Assembly (NCBI RefSeq): GCF_001652915.1
Contig: NZ_BBQI01000007.1
Span: 1-64,000, forward strand
Length of the DNA: 64,000 nucleotides
DNA from: Cupriavidus sp. D384
Lineage (GTDB): Bacteria; Pseudomonadota; Gammaproteobacteria; Burkholderiales; Burkholderiaceae
Direction: 5' to 3'
The notes beneath the pieces are model-generated. The model saw only the letters and a program-made list of their open reading frames with translations, searched no databases and had not been told where the DNA came from. This document shows, one piece after another, positions 8,323 through 18,413 of this stretch. A program made the position numbers and the translations under genes. Each line of letters starts with the position of its first letter. The first letter of the stretch is position 1.

Positions 8323-9204
8323 CTATTTCAGCCCCAGGTACAGCCCGATCGGCACGAACACCACGGCGGCGATATTGCCGAGCAGCACGATCGACGCCAC
8401 CTGGTCGGGTTCCTGCCTGAAATGGTCGGCCACCAGGAAATTCAGCACGGCCGGGGGCAGCGACGCAAAGACGAACAGCAGCCCCCGCTGCAGGTCGGTC
8501 ATCGGCACCCACCATGCCAGCAGCAGCGCCACGGCGATACCTGCCAGCGGGCAGACGATGGCGCCCAGCACGCCCATGCCCCAGTTGCGCAGGCTCACGT
8601 CCTTCATGCGCACGCCCAGCGCGAACAGCATCAGCGGCACCGTGGAGTCGCCCAGCAGCTTGATCGACTCGTAGACCGGCTCGGGCAGCGCAAACACCGG
8701 CTTGGCGAGCGATAGCGCCACGCCGGCCACGGTGGCCAGCACCATCGGATTGCGCGCGATCTGCATGACCGACGCCTGCCGGTTCACGATCTTCATGCCG
8801 ATCGTGAAATGCATCAGGTTCGATGCCGCAAACAGCGCCACCGCCGGCGCCAGCCCAACCTGCCCGAAGGCGAAGACCGACAGCGGCAGCCCCATGTTGC
8901 CGCAGTTGTTGAACATCATCGGGGGCACGAACGTGCGGGGATTGGCGCCGCTCGTGCGCGCCACCACCCAGGCCAGGATGCCCGAGCCGATCACCACGGC
9001 CACGGCGCAGGCCAGCAGCACCAGGTGGTCGGCCAGCACGAAATCCTTGCTGATGAAGGCCGACACCACAAGTAGCGGGGCAATCACTTCCAGCATCGCC
9101 TTGTTGATGCCCGCCATGTCCGGATGGGCACGCCGCCCGTAGATCCACCCGATCAGGATGATCAGGATGACCGGCGTGATGATGGAGACAATGCGCGTAA
9201 ACAT
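8323..9204 (-). CDS. AEC-family transporter (auxin efflux carrier type)
   Basis: 293 aa with about ten hydrophobic segments, of the AEC (Mem_trans) family, whose bacterial members carry small carboxylates such as malonate or malate. Recognisable stretches are PVILIILIGWIYGRR, the MMFNNCGNMGLPLS discontinuous-helix motif and the GDSTVPLMLFALGV second repeat, the two crossing points of the family fold. ATG 9204 gives the family's usual N-terminus, although no ribosome binding site is visible. No neighbouring gene suggests a substrate. Confidence 0.85.
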   Translation of the reverse strand: MFTRIVSIITPVILIILIGWIYGRRAHPDMAGINKAMLEVIAPLLVVSAFISKDFVLADHLVLLACAVAVVIGSGILAWVVARTSGANPRTFVPPMMFNNCGNMGLPLSVFAFGQVGLAPAVALFAASNLMHFTIGMKIVNRQASVMQIARNPMVLATVAGVALSLAKPVFALPEPVYESIKLLGDSTVPLMLFALGVRMKDVSLRNWGMGVLGAIVCPLAGIAVALLLAWWVPMTDLQRGLLFVFASLPPAVLNFLVADHFRQEPDQVASIVLLGNIAAVVFVPIGLYLGLK

Positions 9205-9289
9205 GGCGGGAGGCGGCTGGACAGACTGGGGCGGCGTGGCCGGTCCGTCGTGGAGCCCGCCCGCCGGGTTCTTGTTCTGGAGGGGGGCT

Positions 9290-9922
9290 TTATGCCGAGG
9301 GAGCGGCGGGGGCGGCGGGCGCTGCCGGCGCCGGCATCGTGGCGGCCGCCTCGGCCGGCGTCTTGATGAAGTGCTGGCGGTAGTAGCGCAGTTCTTCCAC
9401 CGACTCAAGGATGTCGGCCAGCGCCGTGTGCAGCTGGCGCTTCTGGAAACCCTTGTGGATGGCCGGTTCCCAGCGCTTGCACAGTTCCTTGAGCGTCGAG
9501 ACGTCAAGGTTGCGGTAGTGGAAGAACGCTTCGAGCTTGGGCATGTAGCGCGCCATGAAGCGGCGGTCCTGGCAGATCGAATTGCCGCACATCGGCGACT
9601 TGCTGGCCGGCACCCAGCGCTTCAGGAACGCCAGCAGTTCGGCCTCGGCCTGGGCTTCGGTCAGCGTCGACGCCTTGACCTTGTCGATCAGGCCCGAGCG
9701 GCCGTGCGTACCCTTGTTCCAGTTGTCCATGCCGTCGAGTACCGCATCGGACTGGTGGATCACCAGCACCGGGCCTTCGGCCAGGATGTTCAGCTCGGAA
9801 TCGGTAACCACCACCGCCACCTCGATAATGCGGTCGGTATCCGGCTGCAGGCCGGTCATTTCCATGTCCAGCCAGACAAGGTTGTTTTCACTTTTGACGG
9901 AGGATGCGGCGGGACTTGTCAT
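9290..9922 (-). CDS. orn: oligoribonuclease
   Basis: 210 aa, a DEDDh-type 3'-5' exoribonuclease that turns RNA dinucleotides, including pGpG from c-di-GMP breakdown, into mononucleotides. Exonuclease motif [19 protein letters not shown], motif [18 protein letters not shown] and motif III ([21 protein letters not shown]) are intact. The C-terminal Ala-Pro-rich tail (about 20 residues) is an extra on the ~180-aa core. It is divergent from the M48 protease gene. Confidence 0.96.
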   Translation of the reverse strand: MTSPAASSVKSENNLVWLDMEMTGLQPDTDRIIEVAVVVTDSELNILAEGPVLVIHQSDAVLDGMDNWNKGTHGRSGLIDKVKASTLTEAQAEAELLAFLKRWVPASKSPMCGNSICQDRRFMARYMPKLEAFFHYRNLDVSTLKELCKRWEPAIHKGFQKRQLHTALADILESVEELRYYRQHFIKTPAEAAATMPAPAAPAAPAAPSA

Positions 9923-9994
9923 CTGGCGGTACGGCTCGATATGGAATTCGGAGGGAATTACCCCGGATCGGCGGGTGGCCGGGGGCGAACAATT

Positions 9995-10000
9995 TATAAT
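9995..10000 (+). promoter_or_regulatory. -10 box upstream of the M48 protease gene
   Basis: A perfect TATAAT lies 84 bp before the M48 protease start in the gap between it and divergent orn. No convincing -35 box is found at the usual spacing. Confidence 0.35.
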
Positions 10001-10083
10001 TCTCGCATATCTGCCCCGGATGGCATGCCGCGCACTCCGGCTTTCCCGTTGCTGCGCCGCGCCATCGTCTACAAGGCTTGCCG

Positions 10084-11334
10084 ATGTTCACGCTGATCTT
10101 TCTTGCCGCCCTGGTCATCATGGTGCTGACCAAACTCTGGCTCGCCTCGCGCCAGATCCGCCATGTGGCGCGCCATCGCGGCGCCGTGCCCGAGCGGTTT
10201 GCCGACACCATCGCCCTGTCCGCCCACCAGAAGGCGGCGGACTACACGGTTGCCCGCACGCGGCTGTCGATGCTCGAAGTGCTGACCGGCGCCGCCGTGC
10301 TGATCGGCTTCACGATGCTGGGCGGCCTGCACGCGCTGAACCAGCTCTGGCTGCATGTCTTCCCCGACAGCCCCTACTTCTACGGCGTGGCGCTGATCGC
10401 CAGCGTGGCCGTGATCGGCGGGTTGTTCGACCTGCCCTTCTCGCTGTATGGCCAGTTCGTGATCGAGCAGCGCTTCGGCTTCAACAAGATGACGTTCGGC
10501 CTGTGGCTGGCCGACCTTGCCAAGATGGCTGCGGTGGCCTGCGTGCTGGGCCTGCCGCTGCTGCTGGCCGTGCTGTGGCTGATGGATCGCGCCGGCACCT
10601 ACTGGTGGCTCTACACCTGGCTGCTCTGGGTGGGCTTCAGCCTGCTGCTGCAGGTGATCGTGCCGACGTACATCGCCCCGCTGTTCAACAAGTTCGAGCC
10701 GCTGGCCGACGAGGGCCTGCGCGAGCGCATCGAGGCGCTGCTGCGCAAGTGCGGCTTCGCCAGCAAGGGCCTGTTCGTGATGGACGGCAGCCGGCGCAGC
10801 GCGCATGGCAATGCCTATTTCACGGGGTTCGGCGCGGCCAAGCGCATCGTGTTCTTCGACACGCTGCTGGAGCGCCTGGACGGCGAGGAGGTCGAAGCGG
10901 TGCTGGCCCACGAACTGGGCCACTTCAAGCGCCGCCATGTTGCCAAGATGATCGCCGTCACGTTTGCGCTGTCGCTGGTGTTCCTGGCCGTGCTGGGCTG
11001 GCTGGCCACGCGCGAATGGTTCTTCACGGGCCTGGGCGTGCTGCCGAACTTCGGCGCCAGCAACAATGCGCTGGCGCTGGTGCTGTTCTTCCTGGCACTG
11101 CCGGTGTTCACGTTCATCCTGGGGCCGCTCGCCAGCCAGTCGTCGCGCAAGCACGAGTTCGAAGCCGACGAGTTCGCCGCGCACCAGACCAATGCGGGCC
11201 ACCTGGTTTCCGCGCTGGTGAAGCTGTACAAGGACAACGCGTCGACGCTGACGCCGGATCCCATCTATAGCGCCTTCTACTACTCGCATCCGCCTGCAGC
11301 CCAGCGGATCGACCGTCTTCTGTCGCACGCATGA
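10084..11334 (+). CDS. M48 family (Ste24-type) membrane metalloprotease
   Basis: 416 aa with several N-terminal membrane segments, an N-terminal Peptidase_M48_N region, then the zinc motif HELGH in [17 protein letters not shown] and the third ligand region [11 protein letters not shown]. This is the Ste24/CAAX-prenyl-protease group. In bacteria, which lack prenylated CAAX proteins, members are general inner-membrane proteases. ATG 10084 is chosen over the upstream TTG at 10078. It overlaps rsgA by ATGA, and orn lies divergently upstream. Confidence 0.92.
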   Translation: MFTLIFLAALVIMVLTKLWLASRQIRHVARHRGAVPERFADTIALSAHQKAADYTVARTRLSMLEVLTGAAVLIGFTMLGGLHALNQLWLHVFPDSPYFYGVALIASVAVIGGLFDLPFSLYGQFVIEQRFGFNKMTFGLWLADLAKMAAVACVLGLPLLLAVLWLMDRAGTYWWLYTWLLWVGFSLLLQVIVPTYIAPLFNKFEPLADEGLRERIEALLRKCGFASKGLFVMDGSRRSAHGNAYFTGFGAAKRIVFFDTLLERLDGEEVEAVLAHELGHFKRRHVAKMIAVTFALSLVFLAVLGWLATREWFFTGLGVLPNFGASNNALALVLFFLALPVFTFILGPLASQSSRKHEFEADEFAAHQTNAGHLVSALVKLYKDNASTLTPDPIYSAFYYSHPPAAQRIDRLLSHA

Positions 11335-12308
11335 CCCGCAGCGCACGCCATCACAACGCCGGCAAGGGCACCGGCAAGGGTAACGGAGCCGATACGGAAT
11401 CCGCGCTGATCGTCGCCGCGCACGGCCGCCACTACGTGGTGGAGCGCACCGATGGGTCCCATCTGCATGCGTTCCCGCGCGGCAAGAAAAGCGACGCGGC
11501 CGTGGGCGACCACGTGCGCATCGAACTGGCCGCGGTCGACCAGGGCGTGATCACCGGCATCGATCCCCGCAAGAACCTGCTGTACCGGTCCGACCAGTTC
11601 AAGTCGAAGCTGCTGGCGGCCAATATCGACCAGGTCATTATCGTGCTCGCCACCGAGCCGAGCTTCTCGGAGGACCTGCTGGGCCGCGCGCTGGTGTCGG
11701 CCGAGGCGCTGGAAATCCGCCCGCTGGTGATCCTGAACAAGACCGACCTGACCGGGCGGCTCGACGATGCGCGCCGTCGCCTGAAGCTGTACCAGGACCT
11801 GGGCTACGACACGCTGGAACTGTCCGTCCACGGCCGCCCCGCAGAGGCGCTGGCGGCGTTGCAGCCCCGCACGGCCGGGGTGTCGAGCATCCTGATCGGG
11901 CAGTCGGGCATGGGCAAGTCGTCGCTGCTGAACCTGCTGATTCCGGGCGTGGAAGCCCAGACACGCGAGATTTCGTCGAAGCTCGACTCCGGCAAGCACA
12001 CCACCACGTTCACCCGGCTGTATCACCTGCCGGCGGAATGGGCCGTGGTCGACGGACAGCCCGGCTACCTGATCGATTCGCCAGGCTTCCAGGAATTCGG
12101 CCTGCACCACCTGAGCGAAGGCATGCTGGAGCGCGCCTTCCCGGAATTCCGGCCGCAGCTCACGGCATGCCGTTTCTACAACTGCCACCACATCAACGAG
12201 CCCGGTTGTGGCGTGCTGGGCGCCATCGACAACGGTGCGATCTCGCCGCGCCGGCACCAGCTCTATACACAGTTGCTGCACGAATCGCGTCAGCAGAAGC
12301 CGTGGTAA
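11331..12308 (+). CDS. rsgA: small ribosomal subunit GTPase RsgA
   Basis: 325 aa, a circularly permuted GTPase that checks late 30S assembly. An N-terminal OB-fold (to about residue 75) is followed by G4 ILNKTD, G1 [12 protein letters not shown] and G3 DSPGF in permuted order, and the C-terminal zinc knuckle [14 protein letters not shown]. The first ~25 residues are a basic low-complexity leader. Translationally coupled to the M48 protease. Confidence 0.96.
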   Translation: MTRSARHHNAGKGTGKGNGADTESALIVAAHGRHYVVERTDGSHLHAFPRGKKSDAAVGDHVRIELAAVDQGVITGIDPRKNLLYRSDQFKSKLLAANIDQVIIVLATEPSFSEDLLGRALVSAEALEIRPLVILNKTDLTGRLDDARRRLKLYQDLGYDTLELSVHGRPAEALAALQPRTAGVSSILIGQSGMGKSSLLNLLIPGVEAQTREISSKLDSGKHTTTFTRLYHLPAEWAVVDGQPGYLIDSPGFQEFGLHHLSEGMLERAFPEFRPQLTACRFYNCHHINEPGCGVLGAIDNGAISPRRHQLYTQLLHESRQQKPW

Positions 12309-12373
12309 GCCCCGGCTGGCGTTTGGCAATGGCCGTGGTAAGGTAAAAGCACCCTGCCTGCCACGGCTTCATC

Positions 12374-12679
12374 ATGAAACTGCTGCTGAGGACGCCTTCG
12401 CTGGTCCATGCCGCGCATTGCCAGAACGTACTGCATGCGGCCGGCATCCGCGCCGAGGTCCGCAATACCTGGCTTGCCGGCGCGGCAGGCGATATCCCGC
12501 TCAACGAAAGCGCCCCGCAGGTCTGGATTCTCGACGATACAGCCGAAGCCGATGCCTGGGCCGTGCTCAACGCGGCAGCCAATCCGGCGCCGGGGCCGCG
12601 CTGGCAATGCCACCGCTGCGGCGAATGGCACGAAGCCCAGTTCGCCGCGTGCTGGCACTGCGGCGCGCACCATGACTGA
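12374..12679 (+). CDS. DUF2007-domain protein with a C-terminal zinc ribbon
   Basis: 101 aa. The N-terminal ~70 residues match the DUF2007 'putative signal transducing protein' pattern (LLRTPSLVHAAHCQNVLHAAGI, then the WILDDTAEADAW end). The last 30 residues hold CHRCGEW and CWHCGAH, four cysteines in CxxC pairs that should bind zinc. It lies 65 bp after rsgA on the same strand and may be cotranscribed. The function is unknown. Confidence 0.8.
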   Translation: MKLLLRTPSLVHAAHCQNVLHAAGIRAEVRNTWLAGAAGDIPLNESAPQVWILDDTAEADAWAVLNAAANPAPGPRWQCHRCGEWHEAQFAACWHCGAHHD

Positions 12680-12700
12680 GTCCGGAACGCGGCGGGCATG

Positions 12701-12727
12701 AAAAAGGCGCCACAACCGTGGCGCCTT
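12701..12727 (-). terminator. intrinsic terminator after the CobD/CbiB-like gene
   Basis: The stem AAGGCGCCAC/GTGGCGCCTT (12704-12727) is flanked on its left by five A, which read as U on the minus-strand transcript. Confidence 0.8.
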
Positions 12728-12756
12728 GGCGTTTCGCTGATGTTCCCGGCCGGGTG

Positions 12757-13734
12757 TCACCCCACCCAGAGTGCCAGCGAGATCATCGCCAGCAGCAGCA
12801 TCCACAGGATCACGGCGCGCCAGACCAGGCCCACCGCCGATTGCAGCGTGCGAATGCCGGGGTCCGTGCCATATTCGGGCGGCACCGGCTCGGCTTCGCT
12901 CATGCCCGGCGCATAGTCCACGCCAGCCAGGCTGGCACGCAGCATGACGCTGGAATCCTCTTCGGCCAGTGGTTGGCCCAGCCGCACACCGAGCGCCCCG
13001 CCGCCGCTGGCCAGCAGGATGCCGTTGACCGCGTCGTTCCACTTGCGCGCATGGTTGCGCCAGGCGTAGACCGCATCCTCGAAATTGCCAACGATGGCAA
13101 ACCCGATCGCCGTCAGGCGCGACGGCACCCAGTCCAGCACGTAGAACGCGCGGGCCGCAAAACGGCCCAGCGCCGGGCTGCGCTCGTTCGACGGCGTGTT
13201 CCACTGGCGATTCAGGAATTCGGCCGTGCGATACAGCACCACGCCGCCGGGGCCGATCGGCACCAGGAACCAGAAAAACACCCCGAACACATGGCGATGC
13301 ACGGCCACGATGGCCGCTTCCAGCGTGTGCCGGACGATCTCGCTGACGGGCATCTCCACGGTGTCGAGCCCGGTCCATTCATGCAGCAGCGTGCGGGCCG
13401 TATGGAGATCGTCCCGGTTCAGCGCCTCGTGGATGTCGGTGAAATAGTGGCTGAACTGCCGGAAGCCCAGCGTCAGGTAGAGCAGCAGGACGTTCCAGAC
13501 CAGCGTCAGGGCCACGCTGATCGACGCCAGCAGATAGTGGACGAACACCACGGCCAGCGTCAGTGGCAGCACCACGGTGAGCCAGGCCAGCGCGGCGTCG
13601 CGCGGGCGTCCGGTATCGAAGGCATGCTCGGCACGGTCACCCAGCACACGCACGATGTCGTAGATGGGGTTGTTCCGGCCGAGCGCCCGGAATTGTTCGG
13701 CAATCAGCGCCAGGAGAATGGATACGAAGGTCAT
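12757..13734 (-). CDS. CobD/CbiB-family membrane protein
   Basis: 325 aa with hydrophobic segments at residues 5-20, 55-75, 78-95, around 170-190 and at the C-terminus. It resembles the CobD/CbiB group (adenosylcobinamide-phosphate synthase) in N-terminal layout and in the ALDWVPSRLTA-type motif (here YVLDWVPSRLTAIGFAI). Solitary members outside cobalamin clusters are often annotated as CobD/AmpE-like regulators. No other cobalamin gene lies nearby, so a role in B12 synthesis is only a possibility. ATG 13734 fits the family N-terminus. Confidence 0.8.
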   Translation of the reverse strand: MTFVSILLALIAEQFRALGRNNPIYDIVRVLGDRAEHAFDTGRPRDAALAWLTVVLPLTLAVVFVHYLLASISVALTLVWNVLLLYLTLGFRQFSHYFTDIHEALNRDDLHTARTLLHEWTGLDTVEMPVSEIVRHTLEAAIVAVHRHVFGVFFWFLVPIGPGGVVLYRTAEFLNRQWNTPSNERSPALGRFAARAFYVLDWVPSRLTAIGFAIVGNFEDAVYAWRNHARKWNDAVNGILLASGGGALGVRLGQPLAEEDSSVMLRASLAGVDYAPGMSEAEPVPPEYGTDPGIRTLQSAVGLVWRAVILWMLLLAMISLALWVG

Positions 13735-13869
13735 CGCGTGACGATTAATCGGCGCACGGCGTGTGCCGCGGCGGTCGCATGGCGGATAGGCCAGACGATA
13801 GCATAGCGGCAAGCGTTCCTAGTACCTGTAAGCACTGGTTACGGGTAAACGAATGACGGCCCGCCAACG

Positions 13870-13898
13870 CCAACGCCCGCCGGAGCGGCGGGCGTTGG
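13870..13898. terminator. strong hairpin after the pirin gene
   Basis: A 12-bp GC-rich stem, CCAACGCCCGCC/GGCGGGCGTTGG with loop GGAGC, sits just past the pirin stop. It has no U tract, so termination would depend on other factors. Confidence 0.4.
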
Positions 13899-13915
13899 CT
13901 GGGGGCCTTGCAGGC

Positions 13916-14617
13916 TCAGGCCGGGAGGTCGAACACCAGCACTTCGGCGTCGGCACCCTTTTCCAGGCTCACGGCATCCTCGCCGTCGAGCTTGGCGGCG
14001 TCACCGGTTTCCAGCGCCTGGCCGTTGACCGTCACCCGGCCACGTGCCACATGCACATAGGCCTGGCGTCCCGGCTGCAGCGCCAGCGTGGCGGCCTCGT
14101 CACCGTCGAACAGGCCGGCAAACAGGCGCACATCCTGATGGATCACGACCGAACCCTCGGCGCCGTCCGGGCTGCCCACCAGACGCAGGCGGCCGCGCTT
14201 GTCAGTGGCATCGAAGCGCTTTTCCTCGTAACCGGGTTCGATGCCCTGCTGGTTCGGCATGATCCAGATCTGCAGGAAATGCGTCGTCGCGTCGGCCGCA
14301 TGGTTGTACTCGGAGTGACGCACGCCGGTGCCCGCGCTCATGCGCTGCACGTCGCCGGGGCGGATCACGCTGCCGTTGCCCATGCTGTCCTTGTGCGCAA
14401 GTTCACCTTCCAGCACATAGCTGATGATTTCCATGTCGCGGTGGCCGTGGGTGCCAAATCCCATGCCCGGCGCGACACGATCCTCATTGATCACACGCAG
14501 CGGTCCAAACTGGATATGACGCGGATCGTAATAGTCGGCGAACGAGAACGTGTGATACGACTTGAGCCAACCATGGTCCGCATAACCGCGATCTTCAGAC
14601 TTACGGATTTCAATCAT
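13916..14617 (-). CDS. pirin family protein (YhhW-like)
   Basis: 233 aa, a bicupin pirin. The metal ligands of the first cupin are visible in GTHGHRDMEIISYVLEGEL and HSEYN, and the typical N-terminus SEDRGYADHGWLKSYHTFSFADYYDP matches E. coli YhhW, a quercetin 2,3-dioxygenase in vitro. The physiological substrate is unknown. The start is secure: AAGGAGGG stands 9 nt before ATG 14617. It is divergent from a LysR-type gene whose product is the obvious candidate regulator, an arrangement often seen for pirins in Burkholderiaceae. Confidence 0.93.
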   Translation of the reverse strand: MIEIRKSEDRGYADHGWLKSYHTFSFADYYDPRHIQFGPLRVINEDRVAPGMGFGTHGHRDMEIISYVLEGELAHKDSMGNGSVIRPGDVQRMSAGTGVRHSEYNHAADATTHFLQIWIMPNQQGIEPGYEEKRFDATDKRGRLRLVGSPDGAEGSVVIHQDVRLFAGLFDGDEAATLALQPGRQAYVHVARGRVTVNGQALETGDAAKLDGEDAVSLEKGADAEVLVFDLPA

Positions 14618-14745
14618 TTTGATGGCCCTCCTTGTGGCCTGGAATCGAACCCTCCAGCTCTTGGCTGCGGGCTCTGCGGCGTTTCGATGCTAGGCAGTTT
14701 AGGGGAGCGGGAGTATATTGGCGGGCACCGCGTTAGAAGCACTTG

Positions 14746-14760
14746 TTCAGAAATTCTGAA
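14746..14760. promoter_or_regulatory. palindrome abutting the lysR start codon
   Basis: TTCAGAA-A-TTCTGAA is a perfect 7-bp inverted repeat that ends one base before the lysR ATG. It overlaps the place where the ribosome binding site should be. It is a likely autoregulatory site in the pirin-lysR divergent region. Confidence 0.5.
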
Positions 14761-14761
14761 T

Positions 14762-15694
14762 ATGCCCCTGTCACTTGAATCCCTCGAAGTCCTTGACGCC
14801 ATCGAGCGCAAAGGCAGTTTTGCCGCCGCCGCCCATGAAATGGGCAAGGTGCCCTCCGCCCTGACCTACGTCGTCCGCAAGCTCGAGGAAGACCTCGATG
14901 TGCTGCTGTTCGACCGCCGGCGCCACCGGGCCGAGCTGACCCCGGCGGGCCGGGCCCTGCTGGACGAAGGCCGCCACCTGCTGCACGCGGCCGACGACCT
15001 GGCGCGGCGCGTCAAGCGCCTGGCCACGGGCTGGGAAGCCAGCCTGAATATCGCCGTGGACGATCTGGTCAATTTCCGGGCCCTGCTGCCGGTCATCCAG
15101 GACTTCTACGCCGAGAACACGGCCACCCGGCTGCGCTTTGCCAAGGAAGTGCTGGGCGGCACCTGGGATGCACTGGTCAGCAACCGCGCCGACCTGATCA
15201 TTGGCGGCGCGTACGAGATTCCAAGCACCCAGGGCTTCCAGGTGCGGCCGCTGGGCACGATTCCGTTTGTCTTCGCCGTGGCCGCGCACCATCCGCTGGC
15301 TACCGAGGAAGGCCCGCTGACGACGATCCAGATTGCCAAGCACCGCATCGTGGCCGTGGGCGATACGTCGCGCAACCTGCCGGCGCGTACCCATGGCGTG
15401 CTGGCCGGCCAGGACGTGCTGGTGGTGCCCACCATGCGCGACAAGCTCGAAGCCCAGATCCGCGGCCTGGGCTGCGGCTGGCTGCCGGCCCCGATGGCGC
15501 AGCCCCATATCGAAAGCGGCGTGCTGCAGGTGCGCGAAACCGTGGAAGTGCGCGCGCCGGGCAATTTCAAGGTGGCGTGGCGCACCAACACGCGCGGCAA
15601 GGCGCTGCAATGGTGGTCCAGCAAGCTCGACGACCCGCGCCTGGCGCAGGCGTTGATGCAGCAGGCACCGCAGCAACCGGAGTCGTTCGAGTAA
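14762..15694 (+). CDS. LysR-type transcriptional regulator
   Basis: 310 aa. The N-terminal winged helix-turn-helix (residues 1-60; SLESLEVLDAIERKGSFAAAAHEMGKVPSALTYVVRKLEE is split across the recognition helix) precedes a LysR substrate-binding domain (about 90-295). It uses the PSALTYVVRKLE helix typical of a DSF/Betaproteobacterial subgroup that often sits next to pirin. Divergent from pirin, and followed by gluQ after 12 bp. The effector is unknown. Confidence 0.93.
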   Translation: MPLSLESLEVLDAIERKGSFAAAAHEMGKVPSALTYVVRKLEEDLDVLLFDRRRHRAELTPAGRALLDEGRHLLHAADDLARRVKRLATGWEASLNIAVDDLVNFRALLPVIQDFYAENTATRLRFAKEVLGGTWDALVSNRADLIIGGAYEIPSTQGFQVRPLGTIPFVFAVAAHHPLATEEGPLTTIQIAKHRIVAVGDTSRNLPARTHGVLAGQDVLVVPTMRDKLEAQIRGLGCGWLPAPMAQPHIESGVLQVRETVEVRAPGNFKVAWRTNTRGKALQWWSSKLDDPRLAQALMQQAPQQPESFE

Positions 15695-15706
15695 GTCCGC
15701 CGCACC

Positions 15707-16585
15707 ATGCCGCAACGCTACCGGGGGCGCTTCGCCCCCTCCCCCACGGGCCCGCTGCACCTTGGTTCGCTGGTGACCGCGCTCGCCAGCTGGCTTGACG
15801 CACGCGCCCACGGCGGCGACTGGCTCGTGCGGATCGAGGACATCGACTATCCGCGCTGTGTGAAGGACGCCGACACGGGCATCCTGCGCACGCTCGAAGC
15901 ACTCGGCATGCATCCCGACGAGCCGCCGGTCTGGCAGAGCCGCCGCGAGGCGCGCTATGCCGATGCGTTGCGGCGCCTGGACGCTGCCGGCTACCTGTAT
16001 CCGTGCGGCTGCTCGCGTAAGGAAATCGCCGATTCGCTTATTCACGTGCGCGAGCGGCACCAGACGCTGGGCTATCCGGGCACCTGCCGCAACGGCCTGC
16101 ATGGCAAGCTGCCGCGCGCCTGGCGCGTGCGCGTGCCGGACGGCCCCGCGGCCACGATCTGCTTTGACGATCGCTGGCAGGGACGCCAGTGCCAGAACCT
16201 GGAAACGGAACTCGGGGATTTCGTGCTGCGCCGTGCCGACGGGCTCTGGGCCTATCAACTGGCCGTGGTGGTCGATGACGCCGAACAGGGCATCACCCAT
16301 ATCGTGCGAGGCGCCGACCTGCTCGATTCCACGCCACGCCAGATCCATCTGCAGCATGTGCTGGGCCTGCCCACGCCGTCGTACCTGCACGTGCCAGTCG
16401 TGGTCAACGCGATTGGAGAAAAACTGAGCAAGCAAAGCGGCGCGCAGGCACTGGACACGGCAGCGCCGCTGGACGCGCTGCGGCAAGCCGGCGCGCACCT
16501 GGGAATCGTGAACGGAGAAGCCTCGGTCGCGGCCTGGCTGGCAGCCGCCACGGAGCAGTGGGCGGAACAATGGGTGTTGCGATAG
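15707..16585 (+). CDS. gluQ: glutamyl-Q tRNA(Asp) synthetase
   Basis: 292 aa, a truncated GluRS paralogue that attaches glutamate to queuosine in tRNA(Asp). It has the HIGH-like signature [21 protein letters not shown], the zinc ligands [10 protein letters not shown] and YPGTCR, and KLSKQSGAQ in place of KMSKS. The anticodon-binding half of GluRS is missing, as expected. It begins only 12 bp after lysR. Confidence 0.95.
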   Translation: MPQRYRGRFAPSPTGPLHLGSLVTALASWLDARAHGGDWLVRIEDIDYPRCVKDADTGILRTLEALGMHPDEPPVWQSRREARYADALRRLDAAGYLYPCGCSRKEIADSLIHVRERHQTLGYPGTCRNGLHGKLPRAWRVRVPDGPAATICFDDRWQGRQCQNLETELGDFVLRRADGLWAYQLAVVVDDAEQGITHIVRGADLLDSTPRQIHLQHVLGLPTPSYLHVPVVVNAIGEKLSKQSGAQALDTAAPLDALRQAGAHLGIVNGEASVAAWLAAATEQWAEQWVLR

Positions 16586-16636
16586 AACGGTAAAGCGGCA
16601 AGCGCCAAGGCGATCAACCGCCCCCCGGAATGCAAA

Positions 16637-16666
16637 CGGCCCGCTCAACGCGGGCCGCTTCGTTTT
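16637..16666 (+). terminator. intrinsic terminator after gluQ
   Basis: CGGCCCGC/GCGGGCCG (16637-16657) with loop TCAAC is followed by CTTCGTTTT. It separates gluQ from the convergent helicase gene. Confidence 0.75.
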
Positions 16667-16699
16667 CAGGCGCTTGCGAGTGTGCGAGCGCTGCGATCC

Positions 16700-18235
16700 T
16701 TACGACTTGCGGGGCGCACCGCCCAGCAGTGCCGCCACCGGGCGCTTGGGCGCCTGACGGCCGCGGGTCAGTGCCGCAGCCAGCTGATCCTCGGTCTTCG
16801 GCGCCGGCGTGTAGTTGCCCGACGGCTCGTACGGACGCGAGAAGAACGGATCATCGGACGGACGGAACGCCGGCCGGCCATTGGGCTCGGTACGGCGGCG
16901 GCGCGGCGCCGCTTCTTCGCCCTCGCTGCTGCCGTTGGTGCCACCGGCGCCACTGGCGCTACCGTTGTCGCGCGCACGGCGCACATCGGAGCGCTGGCGG
17001 CGGCGGTCGGATTCTTCCTGGCGCGCACGCTCGCCGGTCGGATCAAAGCCCTCCAGCGTGCCGCGCGGCACGCTGCGCTTGATCAGCTTCTCGATATCGG
17101 CCAGCAGGCGGTCATCGTTGCCCGGCACGTGGATCGACAACGCGTCGCCACTGGCTCCGGCGCGGCCCGTCCGGCCGATGCGGTGAACGTAATCCTCGGC
17201 GCTGAACGGCAGGTCGAAGTTGATCACGCACGGCATGGCCGGGATATCGAGGCCACGCGCCGCCACGTCGGTTGCCACCAGCGCGTCGATCGTGCCGCTC
17301 TTGAAGCCGTCGAGCGTCTGCATGCGCTCGGTTTGCGTCTTGTCGCCATGGATGGCGGCGGCGTTGATGCCTTCGCGCTCCAGATGGCGCGCCAGCCGCG
17401 AGCAGCCGATCTTGCTGTTCACGAACACGATGCACTGCTTCGACTGCTGCTCGGCGGCACGTTGCTTGAGCAGGTGCACCACGGCGGCCTGCTTGTGGCC
17501 GTCCGGCACGGAATACACCACCTGGCGCACGTTCTCGTTGGTCGAGTTGCTGCGCGCCACTTCAATCGTCACCGGCTGCTTCAGGTAGCTCGACGCCAGC
17601 TTCTTGATCTCGGGCGAAAACGTCGCCGAGAACAGCAGCGTCTGGCGTTGCGCCGGCAGCAGGTTGATGATGCGCTGCAGGTCGGGCAGGAAGCCCATGT
17701 CGAGCATGCGGTCGGCTTCGTCCAGCACCAGCATCTGCACCTGCGACAGGTTCACCGATTTCTGCTGCACGTGGTCAAGCAGGCGGCCCGGCGTCGCCAC
17801 CAGGATTTCCACGCCACGGCGCAGCGCGTCGGTCTGCGGATTCATGTCCACGCCGCCGAACACCACCGTGCTGCGCAGGTCCGTGTGTTGCGCGTAGCGC
17901 GCCACGTTGTCGTAGACCTGGTCGGCCAGTTCGCGCGTGGGCGTCAGCATCAGCGCGCGCACCGGGTGGCGTGCCGGCGATGCGCTGGCGTTCGCCAGCG
18001 GCAGCAGGCGCTGGATGATCGGCAGGGCAAAGCCGGCGGTCTTGCCGGTGCCGGTCTGTGCGGCGCCCATGACGTCCTTGCCCAGCAGCACCACCGGAAT
18101 GGCCTGCGCCTGGATCGGCGTGGGCTTGGTGTAGCCCTGGTCGGACAAGGCACGCAGGACGCGTGCGTCCAGCCCGAAGCTTTCGAACGTCTGCTCTGCG
18201 GCTGGGGTCTGGTCTGGGGTGTTGGTCATCGTCAT
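16700..18235 (-). CDS. rhlE: DEAD-box RNA helicase, RhlE type
   Basis: 511 aa. All helicase motifs are present in order: Q motif PTPIQAQAIP, I AQTGTGKT, Ia PTRELADQV, Ib TPGRLLD, II DEAD, III SAT, IV IVFVNSK, V VATDVAARGLD and VI HRIGRTGRAG. After residue ~385 comes a basic, disordered RGG-poor tail with Arg/Ser/Gly-rich stretches, as in RhlE. It probably remodels rRNA or works in RNA decay. The start is ambiguous among ATG 18235 and 18229 and a TTG at 18238. Confidence 0.93.
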   Translation of the reverse strand: MTMTNTPDQTPAAEQTFESFGLDARVLRALSDQGYTKPTPIQAQAIPVVLLGKDVMGAAQTGTGKTAGFALPIIQRLLPLANASASPARHPVRALMLTPTRELADQVYDNVARYAQHTDLRSTVVFGGVDMNPQTDALRRGVEILVATPGRLLDHVQQKSVNLSQVQMLVLDEADRMLDMGFLPDLQRIINLLPAQRQTLLFSATFSPEIKKLASSYLKQPVTIEVARSNSTNENVRQVVYSVPDGHKQAAVVHLLKQRAAEQQSKQCIVFVNSKIGCSRLARHLEREGINAAAIHGDKTQTERMQTLDGFKSGTIDALVATDVAARGLDIPAMPCVINFDLPFSAEDYVHRIGRTGRAGASGDALSIHVPGNDDRLLADIEKLIKRSVPRGTLEGFDPTGERARQEESDRRRQRSDVRRARDNGSASGAGGTNGSSEGEEAAPRRRRTEPNGRPAFRPSDDPFFSRPYEPSGNYTPAPKTEDQLAAALTRGRQAPKRPVAALLGGAPRKS

Positions 18236-18413
18236 CAATGGGGTGTCGGTGCAGGGCGCGGAGCCGAGGCAACGGACACGCGTCTGGTACGGTTCAACGG
18301 GCGGCGCGCGGCGGAAAACACGCGAAAAGATGAATTGCCCGGAAAATCAAAGACTTGGATTCTACCACCAGAGTCAGGGGGCGCACACCGGCACTGAAGG
18401 GCAGTATCGGCGT

